From the NCBI GenBank assembly GCA_024279255.1, contig JAJRRT010000104.1, positions 40,436 through 104,435 of the forward strand: a DNA stretch of 64,000 nucleotides, given 5' to 3'. The stretch comes from Deltaproteobacteria bacterium. Lineage in GTDB: Bacteria; Desulfobacterota; Desulfuromonadia; Desulfuromonadales; Geopsychrobacteraceae. A program made the position numbers and the translations under genes. Under the pieces are notes generated by a model that saw only the letters and a list, made by a program, of their open reading frames with translations, ran no database searches and was not told where the DNA came from. This document shows, in pieces, positions 34,819 to 43,551 of this stretch; position 1 is the first letter of the stretch, and the number at the start of each line of letters is the position of its first letter.

Positions 34819-35592
34819 TCATTTTAATAACTTAGAAATATATTTAGTTGTAAGAAACTTAATATAATTAAAGTTAAACTTATTATCATACAATAAATAC
34901 AACCTTGCCTTGGCAGGTGAATTTGTATATCCATACTTATTAGCTACATACCTAATTTCATCGGTAGCATGGTTAGTTAATGATAAATTTTCGTCATGAA
35001 TCCTAAATATAGCTAACTCTTTATCTATATAATTAAACTTAATATTTTCTTTCAGAAGCCTGATCCAATACTCACAATCTGCCATAAATTTAAGGTTTAA
35101 ATCATACAACCCATAACGTTCAAAAACACTTTTTCTAATAAAAACAGAAGGGTGACTAACTACAAAAATTCTCTTCTTCGCAAAATCAAAAGTCAAATCT
35201 TTTTTTGGCTTATGGGAATATAGAAACTTTAGATCTTCATCAACCCTCCTACATCTCCCAAAAACAACCTGACAGCTGTCATCTCTACTGAACCTATCAA
35301 CAACTCTTTCGATGGTTCTATTATCGAAATACAAATCATCAGAGTTTAAAAAACATACAATTTCACCGGTAGTTTTGAGTATTCCGTTATTCAAAGCTTC
35401 ATACATAGAACTATCAGCTTGCTGAATAAATAAATTATTGTAATCCAGACAGATTTCTTTAGTCTTGTCACTTGACATGTTGTCACATATTACATGTTCA
35501 ATATTACTATGGGTCTGGTTTTTTATTGACTCAAGTGAATCCCTTATAAACCTTTCAGAATTATAGGTTGGTGTAACAATAGAAACTTTCAT
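34819..35592 (-). CDS. Glycosyltransferase family 2
   Basis: GT-A inverting glycosyltransferase, 257 residues. The start MKVSIVTPTYNSERFIRDSL, the substrate loop VICDNMSSDKT, and metal-binding DXD equivalent LNSDD near residue 90 place it. Base composition is visibly AT-rich, as in its neighbours. Acceptor and donor unknown. Confidence 0.85.
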   Translation of the reverse strand: MKVSIVTPTYNSERFIRDSLESIKNQTHSNIEHVICDNMSSDKTKEICLDYNNLFIQQADSSMYEALNNGILKTTGEIVCFLNSDDLYFDNRTIERVVDRFSRDDSCQVVFGRCRRVDEDLKFLYSHKPKKDLTFDFAKKRIFVVSHPSVFIRKSVFERYGLYDLNLKFMADCEYWIRLLKENIKFNYIDKELAIFRIHDENLSLTNHATDEIRYVANKYGYTNSPAKARLYLLYDNKFNFNYIKFLTTKYISKLLK

Positions 35593-35618
35593 AAGCGATA
35601 ACCCTTAATATCATTTTA

Positions 35619-36485
35619 TCAAATAGCTAGTGTCTTCTTCAATGTACCCAACTTATTGATCATACGCTTGAACTCACGATAATCCCCTCCGGTGATAAGA
35701 CAGCGAACGAGTGGTAAATAATAAGCAATTCTATATCTTGTCAATGTTCTATTTAAATCATAACCATGCTTAACATGATATTTCCTTAGTGATTCGAGCC
35801 ACGCATCAAAGCGTTTACTCGCTTCATCAGTTGTATGTCCACCATAATGAATAATTTTCTTATTAAGAATATGAGTTCTTTTAGGGAGTATCCTTTTGCA
35901 AAGGTCTGCTTCCTCAAAACACAAAAAAAAGTCTTCATCAAACTTACCGGCGGAATAAAAATCTTTTCTTGCTATAAAATAGTTGGCCCCCCACGGATAT
36001 ACGGACTTTTTAGGAATATACTTCAGGGGCTTAAAAACACATTTATCGAGCATCGACACAAGAATATTCCATTTCTCAGGGAAATACCCATAAGTGTCAT
36101 TACTCCGACCATCACCGTCTATTAATCGACAGCCCACAGCACCCACGTCAGGGTGTTTCATTAAATGGTCTATAGCTTCTCTAAAAACAGGTTCTATTAG
36201 CTTTGTGTCAGGATTCAAGAAGAGCAATACCTTACCACACGCAGCATCAGCTCCAACATTATTGCCTTGTCCAAATCCCATATTCTTAGGATTGTTAATA
36301 AGCGTTGTATTCGAAAATGACCCTACTACACTGATCAGAAAATCGCTTGTGCTTGGTGAATTATCAACAACAATTACTTCTAATTCATCGTCTGGCAAAT
36401 CGCAATGCAAAAAAATCGAGTCCAGACAATCTTTAATATACTCATCGCTGCAATAAGTCACTATAACTACGGAGATAGCGTTCAT
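35619..36485 (-). CDS. Glycosyltransferase family 2, rhamnosyltransferase-like
   Basis: A 288-residue GT2 of the WbbL/rhamnosyltransferase group. It shows ISVVIVTYCSDEYIKDCLDSI, VVDNSPS, NMGFGQGNNVGADAA and LLFLNPDTKL, then FLCFEEADLCKRI with the catalytic ED region. dTDP-L-rhamnose is made by rfbBDAC elsewhere in the window, so rhamnose is a reasonable donor, but this is inference. Confidence 0.85.
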   Translation of the reverse strand: MNAISVVIVTYCSDEYIKDCLDSIFLHCDLPDDELEVIVVDNSPSTSDFLISVVGSFSNTTLINNPKNMGFGQGNNVGADAACGKVLLFLNPDTKLIEPVFREAIDHLMKHPDVGAVGCRLIDGDGRSNDTYGYFPEKWNILVSMLDKCVFKPLKYIPKKSVYPWGANYFIARKDFYSAGKFDEDFFLCFEEADLCKRILPKRTHILNKKIIHYGGHTTDEASKRFDAWLESLRKYHVKHGYDLNRTLTRYRIAYYLPLVRCLITGGDYREFKRMINKLGTLKKTLAI

Positions 36486-36554
36486 AAGTATCCAGTCAAT
36501 TTTTACGATATAGAAATAGTAAAAATGGGTTGATCGAGATTATCTATGATCCCA

Positions 36555-37847
36555 CTAACTACAATCAGGCTTACAAAGCAGAGCATAATTGATTAACGCA
36601 ACGGGAAGAAAAACAACCCACATGGAATCAAATTTCGCGAGATATTGATTAGTTGCATTGGCAATCAAAAAACATGTCATACCAACCAAAGTAGGCACCA
36701 TATAATTACTAAACTTACCACCCTTACGAATCAAACGAATCCCCATCCAGTAAATCCAAAATATTCCTGATAGGTAAGCCATAAAACCAAATACACCAAC
36801 CTGAAACAACAACGCGACATAAGATAGTTCATAGACCCACGCCTTATCCGACCTTACATAGTCAACACTTGCTCCATGGCCGGCACCAAAAAAAGGGTTT
36901 TGTAGAAAACCATCCCAAAGAGCAAAAAATTGATCTCTCCTGAGAATTGCACTCGGATTCCCCTGGAAATCAAATTTCCGCATCAAACCATCAAGGAGGG
37001 AATGAAAGTTGAATGAATAAACTGAATCCAAGTAAAAGTTAAGAAACATCAGCAGCAAAGAAACACCTAGTACAGCAAAAAAAAACAGTTTTAAATTGTA
37101 TTTTTTTTGTCTTCGCGGCATGAAAGAATGAAATAGCAAGGTTAACGGGATCGATAGCATCACAACAAATAGTAATGCATTTCTGGAGCTTATTACTACA
37201 GTAATCACCCCAAAAGACAAAGCAATCCACAACCAACGTCGAGGGACCGGGCAGTCTTGTCTCCTGCGCCAAGTAAAAACCGCAGCGACAAGAAAGGGAA
37301 CCAAGAATAATAAAGACTCCATAGGCTTGTAATGAAGAGAGACGGATCCTCTCCCGAAATCAAAATCTTGTCTGTCGAAGATATTTACATATAAACAATC
37401 TGGAAAATAGCCCATTGTGTGAAGGACAATGATAAGCACTGACAGACCAATACATAGAGATGCCAGCACAAGAGTCTTAAACAAAGCATCAATTTTTTTC
37501 TCTGTCCCTATACTGCAGATTAGAAATGTAAAAACCAAAGGCCAGAGAGCATATACAGTTCCTACACTTAATGCACCTTCCGCCCCCCTAGCGGATATCA
37601 GGCCAATTAGAATAAAAAACAAGCCTAGAAATGCATAAAATAAGGACCAAATCAACATTTTTGGATGCAAAAAAAGTTTATTATTTTCGAATACAGTTGA
37701 CTTCATAACAATCGTACCAATAACCAGAAGCAACAATAATAACTTTAACTGCTGATGAGCAGTTGGCATAAAAAGCATCAGAAAAAAAAAGAAACAACCT
37801 AAGATTGTAAACAATTTTGAAAAGATCAATACTGAACTGTAATGCAT
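36555..37847 (-). CDS. O-antigen polymerase/ligase-family membrane protein (Wzy-like)
   Basis: Integral membrane protein of about 430 residues with 10-12 hydrophobic helices and a large periplasmic loop between about residues 290 and 350. The sequence NPFFGAGHGASVDYVRS matches the Wzy_C signature. Within an O-unit cluster that has its own flippase and Wzz, polymerase is more likely than ligase; the ligase candidate is at 59342. ATG at 37847 chosen; a TTG at 37895 is in frame. Confidence 0.75.
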   Translation of the reverse strand: MHYSSVLIFSKLFTILGCFFFFLMLFMPTAHQQLKLLLLLLVIGTIVMKSTVFENNKLFLHPKMLIWSLFYAFLGLFFILIGLISARGAEGALSVGTVYALWPLVFTFLICSIGTEKKIDALFKTLVLASLCIGLSVLIIVLHTMGYFPDCLYVNIFDRQDFDFGRGSVSLHYKPMESLLFLVPFLVAAVFTWRRRQDCPVPRRWLWIALSFGVITVVISSRNALLFVVMLSIPLTLLFHSFMPRRQKKYNLKLFFFAVLGVSLLLMFLNFYLDSVYSFNFHSLLDGLMRKFDFQGNPSAILRRDQFFALWDGFLQNPFFGAGHGASVDYVRSDKAWVYELSYVALLFQVGVFGFMAYLSGIFWIYWMGIRLIRKGGKFSNYMVPTLVGMTCFLIANATNQYLAKFDSMWVVFLPVALINYALLCKPDCS

Positions 37848-37929
37848 ATCAAGGGGACTTTTAATTTCACACAAATGACTATCCACAACAATCAACAGAG
37901 TTCAATAACTATGAAACATAATAATGACG

Positions 37930-39489
37930 TTAAATCTTGCTTTTTAATTTATTAAAATCAATCAAGTTCTTGTACTCACCATACAATAAATTCTCGATAG
38001 CTAAAGCAAGATCGTTGTAGCCTCTTCCATCGATACAATCATCAATCATTTCCTTCATAAACAGGTTCATATCAAAATTTCCACCCCTTAGATATGGCTG
38101 TGAACCAAGTCCAATTTTCACCCTATCCAGTTTCATTACCGAATGAATCACATACAAGACACACTTTGCCAGTTTGATCATCTCATCAGAAAGCCTACTA
38201 CATTCATGTACCTTTGCTAACTCCGCAAAATAATCTGCCTTAGTAAAAGCGCTCATAACATATGGAAATGAAGCATAGGGTGGAGATGCAGCAACAATAA
38301 CAGGAACACCATAGCACGGGAATTCCATACCTGCAGTACCGCCACAAGTTACAATTACATCAATAGATTTAAATAACGACTTGGTATTTATATCATTGGA
38401 TAGAAGCCTATCCAACAATCCGATTCTGTTAAGTATTTCATCTATCTTCCCACACTCATTGTACAGTGAAGCAGAGGGATGTTCCTTTACCAAAAAACAA
38501 ATATTCGAGTTTTCAGACAGAGCAAGACAAGTCTTCAGCAACCAGTCTTCGTAATCCTTAAACAGCATACCAGGGTAAGCATGAGGGGCATCACAAAAGA
38601 TATGTGCCATTACCAAAACAATTTTTTTCTCCCCGGACAAACCATAATTTTCAACCAACACAGATCTATCGACTGCTTTCTTATCTGCAGAATAAGCCAT
38701 AAGAAGATCATGCTGCTGTTCCTGACCAGAAAACCTGTAGGACAGGTAGTTCTCAACTTCAGAATACAATTCTGGCGAATCAAGGATTTGATCCACAATA
38801 GCCATATCTGGAACTCTGCAGTGCTGATAATACTCTATAGCTGATTCATATTTGTGCATTGACATTCCATTGAAATCAATACCCGTTATACTAGGGATAT
38901 CTTTACTTTTTATAATTTCATATAAAATTCCTTGTCTATACGTAGTATCAAACAAAACAACAAATGAAATTTCATTTTTATTAAAATACTCAAGTATATA
39001 ACTAGAATATGACAGATCAAACATCAACCAAAGTTTCTGCTTTATTGTGAGCCGCCCTATGCATGAAATACCCATCCGTTTCAGAATAGAATCATAGATA
39101 TGAATACCGATAGGAATGTTATCAGTTTCAAGTTTGGCTAAATCTTCACCGGTTTGTGTTTTTAGCACTTTTGTAATAATCGAAAAGAAATCAACAAAGA
39201 AACCATAAAATATGTTTTTTCTCGTATCAAGTATCTGAGAAGGACAATAACTTCTAACTATGTTTAATAGGTCGATGTTTGCCTTAATTGAAGGTAAGAT
39301 AATCATTTCATATTTCATAACCTGAGATACTGCAGATGAAATTTTCATCAACACAGAAACAGCAAACAAGTCGGAAATTTGTAAATCCACCAACATCGCC
39401 CCGGCATTCCCCCCGACACAATCTTTTTTTACTTTAGAGTAAAAAGATTTATTGCTATCAATGAACTTACTCAACACAGTATTAATCAT
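37930..39489 (-). CDS. Capsule/surface-carbohydrate-type protein (KpsC/KpsS-like C-terminal)
   Basis: A 519-residue cytoplasmic protein I cannot assign firmly. The C-terminal half resembles capsule polysaccharide synthetase domains: ICFLVKEHPSASLYNE, a Asp-Val start VIVTCGGTAGMEFPCYGVPVIV and PPYASFPYV. The N-terminal half shows no clear motif. Proteins labelled surface carbohydrate biosynthesis carry this architecture and are thought to be glycosyltransferases or kinases. It lies between the Wzy-like and LicD-like genes. ATG at 39489 preferred over TTG at 39501. Confidence 0.6.
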   Translation of the reverse strand: MINTVLSKFIDSNKSFYSKVKKDCVGGNAGAMLVDLQISDLFAVSVLMKISSAVSQVMKYEMIILPSIKANIDLLNIVRSYCPSQILDTRKNIFYGFFVDFFSIITKVLKTQTGEDLAKLETDNIPIGIHIYDSILKRMGISCIGRLTIKQKLWLMFDLSYSSYILEYFNKNEISFVVLFDTTYRQGILYEIIKSKDIPSITGIDFNGMSMHKYESAIEYYQHCRVPDMAIVDQILDSPELYSEVENYLSYRFSGQEQQHDLLMAYSADKKAVDRSVLVENYGLSGEKKIVLVMAHIFCDAPHAYPGMLFKDYEDWLLKTCLALSENSNICFLVKEHPSASLYNECGKIDEILNRIGLLDRLLSNDINTKSLFKSIDVIVTCGGTAGMEFPCYGVPVIVAASPPYASFPYVMSAFTKADYFAELAKVHECSRLSDEMIKLAKCVLYVIHSVMKLDRVKIGLGSQPYLRGGNFDMNLFMKEMIDDCIDGRGYNDLALAIENLLYGEYKNLIDFNKLKSKI

Positions 39490-39652
39490 GTCCTTAGCCA
39501 ACCCTCATAGTTGTTATTTTTAAGCCTCTAGCCCTCAACAACCTTATAATTTTTAGTATTGGTGACTCGCTGAAACTTCGTTTAATTTAGGGGGGATATC
39601 TGACTTGCTACCTTGGGCACCGTCAACATATTACATTAACCACCCGCACGGT

Positions 39653-40294
39653 TCATTTTTCTATTTTTGACAAATCTAAACACTCTATTTTCCAGTCACC
39701 CTTATAAGTTTTAGGGACACGCCAATCATCTCCATACCTCAACACTAGCCAGTCTTCAAGTCTGGAAGGCACGGGGTAGGCCCAGCCACTGAATTCAATT
39801 GTCCCGAGGTCATAAAAAAACTCCGCCGACTGAATCCTTTCATAACCTTCCTCAGAATAATTGTAAATTTCTGAACCAGAGGACCTCCAAAAGATCATGT
39901 CGAAAACGACATGATCATCAGAAAAATATACAAGTTGCTGAACCTTGTGTTTATATACGGCCTTCCGCCCCAACCTTAAGCCAAGGGACTTCATTATCAG
40001 GTGGATTTGTTCAAAATCATTAAAATCAAGTACATCTACATCGATATCATTATCGTGTGGAATAAAACATCCCTGACGATGGAGGCCAAGTACAGTCCCA
40101 TCGGTCAGTCGATAATTAATACCCAGGCCATCAAGTGCTCGACAACACTTCTCCATCACCTTGCCTGAACCAGCAGGTAACGGTTGATTGTGATCAAAGG
40201 GGAAAAAGCGTATCGCCCTGAACTCGGCGAATGGGAACAAATGAAATATAGCGAGATCACAAAAAAAACGAAGATAAGCTCTTATTTTACGCAC
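39653..40294 (-). CDS. LicD/fukutin-related phosphotransferase
   Basis: A 213-residue LicD-family protein. The nucleotidyltransferase-fold core sits at residues 60-90: LTDGTVLGLHRQGCFIPHD and then DNDIDVDV with paired Asp. LicD enzymes transfer phosphocholine or similar phospho-bases from a CDP-activated donor to glycans. The LicC-like gene 750 bases upstream could supply the donor. GTG start with GAGG seven bases upstream. It has a C-terminal pattern (WRVPKTYKGDW) close to the LicD WKTP-type end. Confidence 0.85.
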   Translation of the reverse strand: MRKIRAYLRFFCDLAIFHLFPFAEFRAIRFFPFDHNQPLPAGSGKVMEKCCRALDGLGINYRLTDGTVLGLHRQGCFIPHDNDIDVDVLDFNDFEQIHLIMKSLGLRLGRKAVYKHKVQQLVYFSDDHVVFDMIFWRSSGSEIYNYSEEGYERIQSAEFFYDLGTIEFSGWAYPVPSRLEDWLVLRYGDDWRVPKTYKGDWKIECLDLSKIEK

Positions 40295-40487
40295 ACTAAA
40301 ACCTCAAAACAAATAATCTGCTTTATAAAAACCATAAACAGAGGAAATGACAAGATTAGGCACACTTTCCCATGGTGGAAGAAAGCACGAGGTATCCTAC
40401 TACGAATAGAAATACAAGGTTAGACTACAGGTAAAGAGAAGATTCATTGATCCAAGTCATTACCTTATTAGCACAAAAAAATACTTA

Positions 40488-41018
40488 TCAATAAAACACC
40501 AACCCAAGACATAGATGTTCATCGATGTCATTAATAAATCTTTCTGACCCAAAACACTTTTTCCAGTAATTACCGAACATTCCGTCAGGAAAGTTAAGGA
40601 TATGCTCGGCTAGATGTTTCAAATCAATACCCGCGGAACAAACAGGGCTACGGCCAAGAAGCGGCCTATTGCATCCCGAGAGACAGCAAGAATCAGCATC
40701 ACAACTGCTACACGGCCCAGAAATAAAACCTAAAGCATAGAAATGACCATCCTTCTTTAACGTGCTCTCAACAGAAAGGACGGAAGAGTTAAACCGGCTC
40801 CTTTGCACTTCTAACTCATAAAAATCTGAATATTCGTACCGTTCATAAAGGATTCGCACCCGACTGTACGAACTAAGCAATTCCTCAAACCAACTCACTT
40901 CAGAAGCAAGCGGAGGACACATCGGGCTTCGGTTAAAGTGCAAACAACCATGCAAACACTGAATACGTGTCATTTGACTAAAAACCAATGAGGAGACCCT
41001 ACATTCTACTTCAACCAT
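40488..41018 (-). CDS. DUF2284 cysteine-rich protein, copy 1
   Basis: A 176-residue predicted metal or Fe-S binding protein of the DUF2284 family, function unknown. Seven Cys match the partner at 41791-42354 in exact spacing: C21-x3-C25-x8-C34, then C103-x2-C106-x4-C111-x4-C116. Shared motifs also include MCPP, YEYSD, and a GLVFY C terminus. Extra Cys occur at 112 and in SPVC. It sits between the LicC-like and LicD-like genes, so it probably works in that pathway. SD AAGG four bases before the ATG. Confidence 0.7.
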   Translation of the reverse strand: MVEVECRVSSLVFSQMTRIQCLHGCLHFNRSPMCPPLASEVSWFEELLSSYSRVRILYERYEYSDFYELEVQRSRFNSSVLSVESTLKKDGHFYALGFISGPCSSCDADSCCLSGCNRPLLGRSPVCSAGIDLKHLAEHILNFPDGMFGNYWKKCFGSERFINDIDEHLCLGLVFY

Positions 41019-41043
41019 AAAACACCTTGGCAGTTAAACATGC

Positions 41044-41751
41044 TCAAAAACATCTCTGATATTTCCTAAAATCCTTTATCTCATCTATCTCAAACCACAA
41101 ACTGCCAGTAACATCTATATATGAAATACTTTCACCCTTTGCCATAAGTTCCAAAAACAAATCTTCCCACCAGAGATTATAGTTTCCATTGCTTACAACT
41201 TTACCAAGCAAATCACGAAATAAGTGATTTTCAGCATTTCTGATCAAAGCAATACCGATGTATTCTGCCATGGTATCACGCTCGGAAATATCCTTTCCCA
41301 TATCGAGCACTTCATCTTCAGACAGCACAACTCTATAATCTGCATCATTTTTTTTACTTTTATCTACACCAAATACATAGTTGCTGAAATTATTATCTAA
41401 ACTTAAAAATATATCTTTGTCGAAAAAAGTGTCAGCATTGGTTATATAAACATTTTCATCCAGATATTCGCGGGCAAACCATAAACTCCCTATACTATTA
41501 GTAACAGCGTAAAAAGGATTGTAGAGAAGCGTTATATTATGTGGACTTTTAGAGACAAATTCCTCCATTAGATCAAACATATACCCACCTACAATGACAA
41601 ATTCTTCAACTCCTGCCTCAGAAAATGAGCGCAATTGACGACACAGCAGTGACTCGCCCTTAAACTCAAGAAGAGACTTAGGCGAGGTATTCGAATACGA
41701 GGCCATCCGTGTACCTCGACCAGCAGCTAAAATTATCGCTCTATTTGTCAT
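41044..41751 (-). CDS. LicC-like sugar/phospho-base nucleotidyltransferase
   Basis: A 235-residue GT-A-fold nucleotidyltransferase. N-terminal RAIILAAGRGTRM is the nucleotide-binding loop; SPKSLLEF holds the catalytic Lys; YAVTNSIGSLWFAREYL matches the LicC substrate region (YxxTNNxxSL); TNAD is the metal-binding Asp; WFEIDEIKDFRKYQ is the typical end. LicC makes CDP-choline, and close relatives make CMP-aminoethylphosphonate or CDP-glycerol-like donors. It is flanked by DUF2284 genes and followed by LicD. Substrate not readable from sequence. Confidence 0.8.
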   Translation of the reverse strand: MTNRAIILAAGRGTRMASYSNTSPKSLLEFKGESLLCRQLRSFSEAGVEEFVIVGGYMFDLMEEFVSKSPHNITLLYNPFYAVTNSIGSLWFAREYLDENVYITNADTFFDKDIFLSLDNNFSNYVFGVDKSKKNDADYRVVLSEDEVLDMGKDISERDTMAEYIGIALIRNAENHLFRDLLGKVVSNGNYNLWWEDLFLELMAKGESISYIDVTGSLWFEIDEIKDFRKYQRCF

Positions 41752-41790
41752 AAACTATCCTTCCACGTAGATTATATATCTTACTATCCA

Positions 41791-42354
41791 TCAATAAAAA
41801 ACAACACCAATGCGCCAGAAATAGTCGATCGGGGGCTCTTGGTAGTCAAGACCAAGGGCGCCAATCAATGAGAAGACATTGACCCCAGTGGCCTCTAGAG
41901 GAACCCTTCCTCGAGAAGGAACGTTACATCGATCCGGACGGCAATGTCCCTCGGGACACACCTTACAGGAACCACCGATGAAAGCCTTCGCATACACCTC
42001 CCCCTGCTTAAAAAGTTCCAGTTCCTTTTTCAACAAAACGCTGTGTATCTCATTTGTAGAATAGGTACGCCAATGTTTACTGAAATAACTATCAGAGTAT
42101 GGATACCGCCTGCCAATCACATAGAACCAAGAGTAAGCGGAGAGCATACGCTTATAACTTACAATGTCTGGAACATTGGGAGGACAGGTCGCTTTGGCAT
42201 TAAATCTCGTACAGCCATATTTGCACATTGCAGCGGATCGTGGATCAAAGATCAATGGGACATCATCTAACGAATATGCACCCTCGGTAAACTCGTAAGG
42301 ATTGACAATGTCACTTCCCTTAAGGCATTCGGTACAATTACAGTATTTAAGCAT
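41791..42354 (-). CDS. DUF2284 cysteine-rich protein, copy 2
   Basis: A 187-residue DUF2284 paralogue of the protein at 40488-41018. It has the same seven-Cys layout (C44-x3-C48-x8-C57, then C130-x2-C133-x4-C138-x4-C143) plus three more Cys at the N terminus (5, 7, 10). TCPPNVP and the EATGVNVF end are the classical family motifs. C terminus IGVVFY matches copy 1. It lies between the aminotransferase and the LicC-like gene. The two copies are clearly diverged, so they may form a heteromer. Confidence 0.75.
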   Translation of the reverse strand: MLKYCNCTECLKGSDIVNPYEFTEGAYSLDDVPLIFDPRSAAMCKYGCTRFNAKATCPPNVPDIVSYKRMLSAYSWFYVIGRRYPYSDSYFSKHWRTYSTNEIHSVLLKKELELFKQGEVYAKAFIGGSCKVCPEGHCRPDRCNVPSRGRVPLEATGVNVFSLIGALGLDYQEPPIDYFWRIGVVFY

Positions 42355-42398
42355 ATATGAAATCCATTCCTACCTCCGCGTCGTAACAAATCAGAGTA

Positions 42399-43463
42399 CT
42401 AACTAAGAATCTTTTTCAGTGATACAAGAAAATAATCGATATCAGACAATTCTAGCTTGCCAAAAATTCCGATACGGGCAACACGAGGCTTATCTTCTCC
42501 CGGACTCGGGGTGATCTCTATAAAAAATTCATCCCGCAATCTACTGACAACATCAAAAGCATCAACATCAATGGGAAATATTACGCCCAAAACCCCACTG
42601 GAATGAGCATCACCTATAACCTCCAACCCTAGACCAACAAGACCATTAAGAAGATAATCTGATTTTTTCCGCTGCAAAAAATTCAGACGCTCCATCCCTA
42701 TTTCAAGCATTTTATCTAATCGCATATCTAGCTGATTCAAAAGGGATATCGCCGGTGTGAATGGAGTCTGCCCTCGCTCTGCATTTTTGCAATATTCTTT
42801 TAAATCAAAATAAAACTTCGGAATTGAAGACTCATCAATCAGTCTCCATGCCTTTTGACTCACAGACACAAAGGCCAATCCAGGCGGCAAAGCAAGTGCC
42901 TTCTGGGAACTAGAAATTACGACATCACAATTCCAGCCATCTGTTTCTATGGGATCCGCCCCTAAGCTACTCACAGCATCCACAACTAGGATAGCATTCG
43001 ACCCCTTCACAAGATCACCGACCGGCTCAATATCAGTTAAAACACCAGTGGATGTCTCATTAGCAGTCAAAAAAACTGCCTTTATTTTATCAGACAATAA
43101 CGGCTTAATGAGTTCAGAAGTAACGGTACGCCCCTGAGGCAAGGATACTAGATGACATTTGACGTTAAAAATCGAAGCAATATCAAACCACCTTCGCCCA
43201 AAAGTCCCACCAGAGACAACTATAACCTCATCCCCCTCTGACAGAAGATTGGTAACAGCTGCTTCCATTGCTCCGGTACCAGAGCATGATAAAATGAGAA
43301 CATCATTTTCAGTGCGAAAAACTTTTTGAAGTTTCTCAATAATCCCCAAATAAAACTTTGAGAACTCAGAAGTCCGGTTATAAACCATTGGCTTGGCTCC
43401 AGCGGACAATACATCTTCTTCTATTTCCGTTGGTCCAGCAACCATCAAGAGATTTCTATCCAA
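42399..43463 (-). CDS. Class V PLP aminotransferase
   Basis: A 354-residue aminotransferase of the alanine/serine-glyoxylate type, also related to 2-aminoethylphosphonate transaminase. MVAGPTEIEE at the start, SGTGAMEAAVTNLL, the PLP Asp in VVDAVSSLGADPIE, and the Schiff-base Lys 188 in SSSQKALALPPG are visible. TTG start with AAGGAG seven bases upstream. It heads the small unit with DUF2284, LicC-like and LicD-like genes, so it probably makes the amino precursor of the donor. No phosphoenolpyruvate mutase is nearby. Confidence 0.85.
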   Translation of the reverse strand: MDRNLLMVAGPTEIEEDVLSAGAKPMVYNRTSEFSKFYLGIIEKLQKVFRTENDVLILSCSGTGAMEAAVTNLLSEGDEVIVVSGGTFGRRWFDIASIFNVKCHLVSLPQGRTVTSELIKPLLSDKIKAVFLTANETSTGVLTDIEPVGDLVKGSNAILVVDAVSSLGADPIETDGWNCDVVISSSQKALALPPGLAFVSVSQKAWRLIDESSIPKFYFDLKEYCKNAERGQTPFTPAISLLNQLDMRLDKMLEIGMERLNFLQRKKSDYLLNGLVGLGLEVIGDAHSSGVLGVIFPIDVDAFDVVSRLRDEFFIEITPSPGEDKPRVARIGIFGKLELSDIDYFLVSLKKILS

Positions 43464-43551
43464 GAGATGTCTCCTTGAGAAAAGTTTTCTAATATTTAGT
43501 GTTTAGTATCTATTCAAATAATAATTCTCGGTGAAAATAAAATTTCTACTT

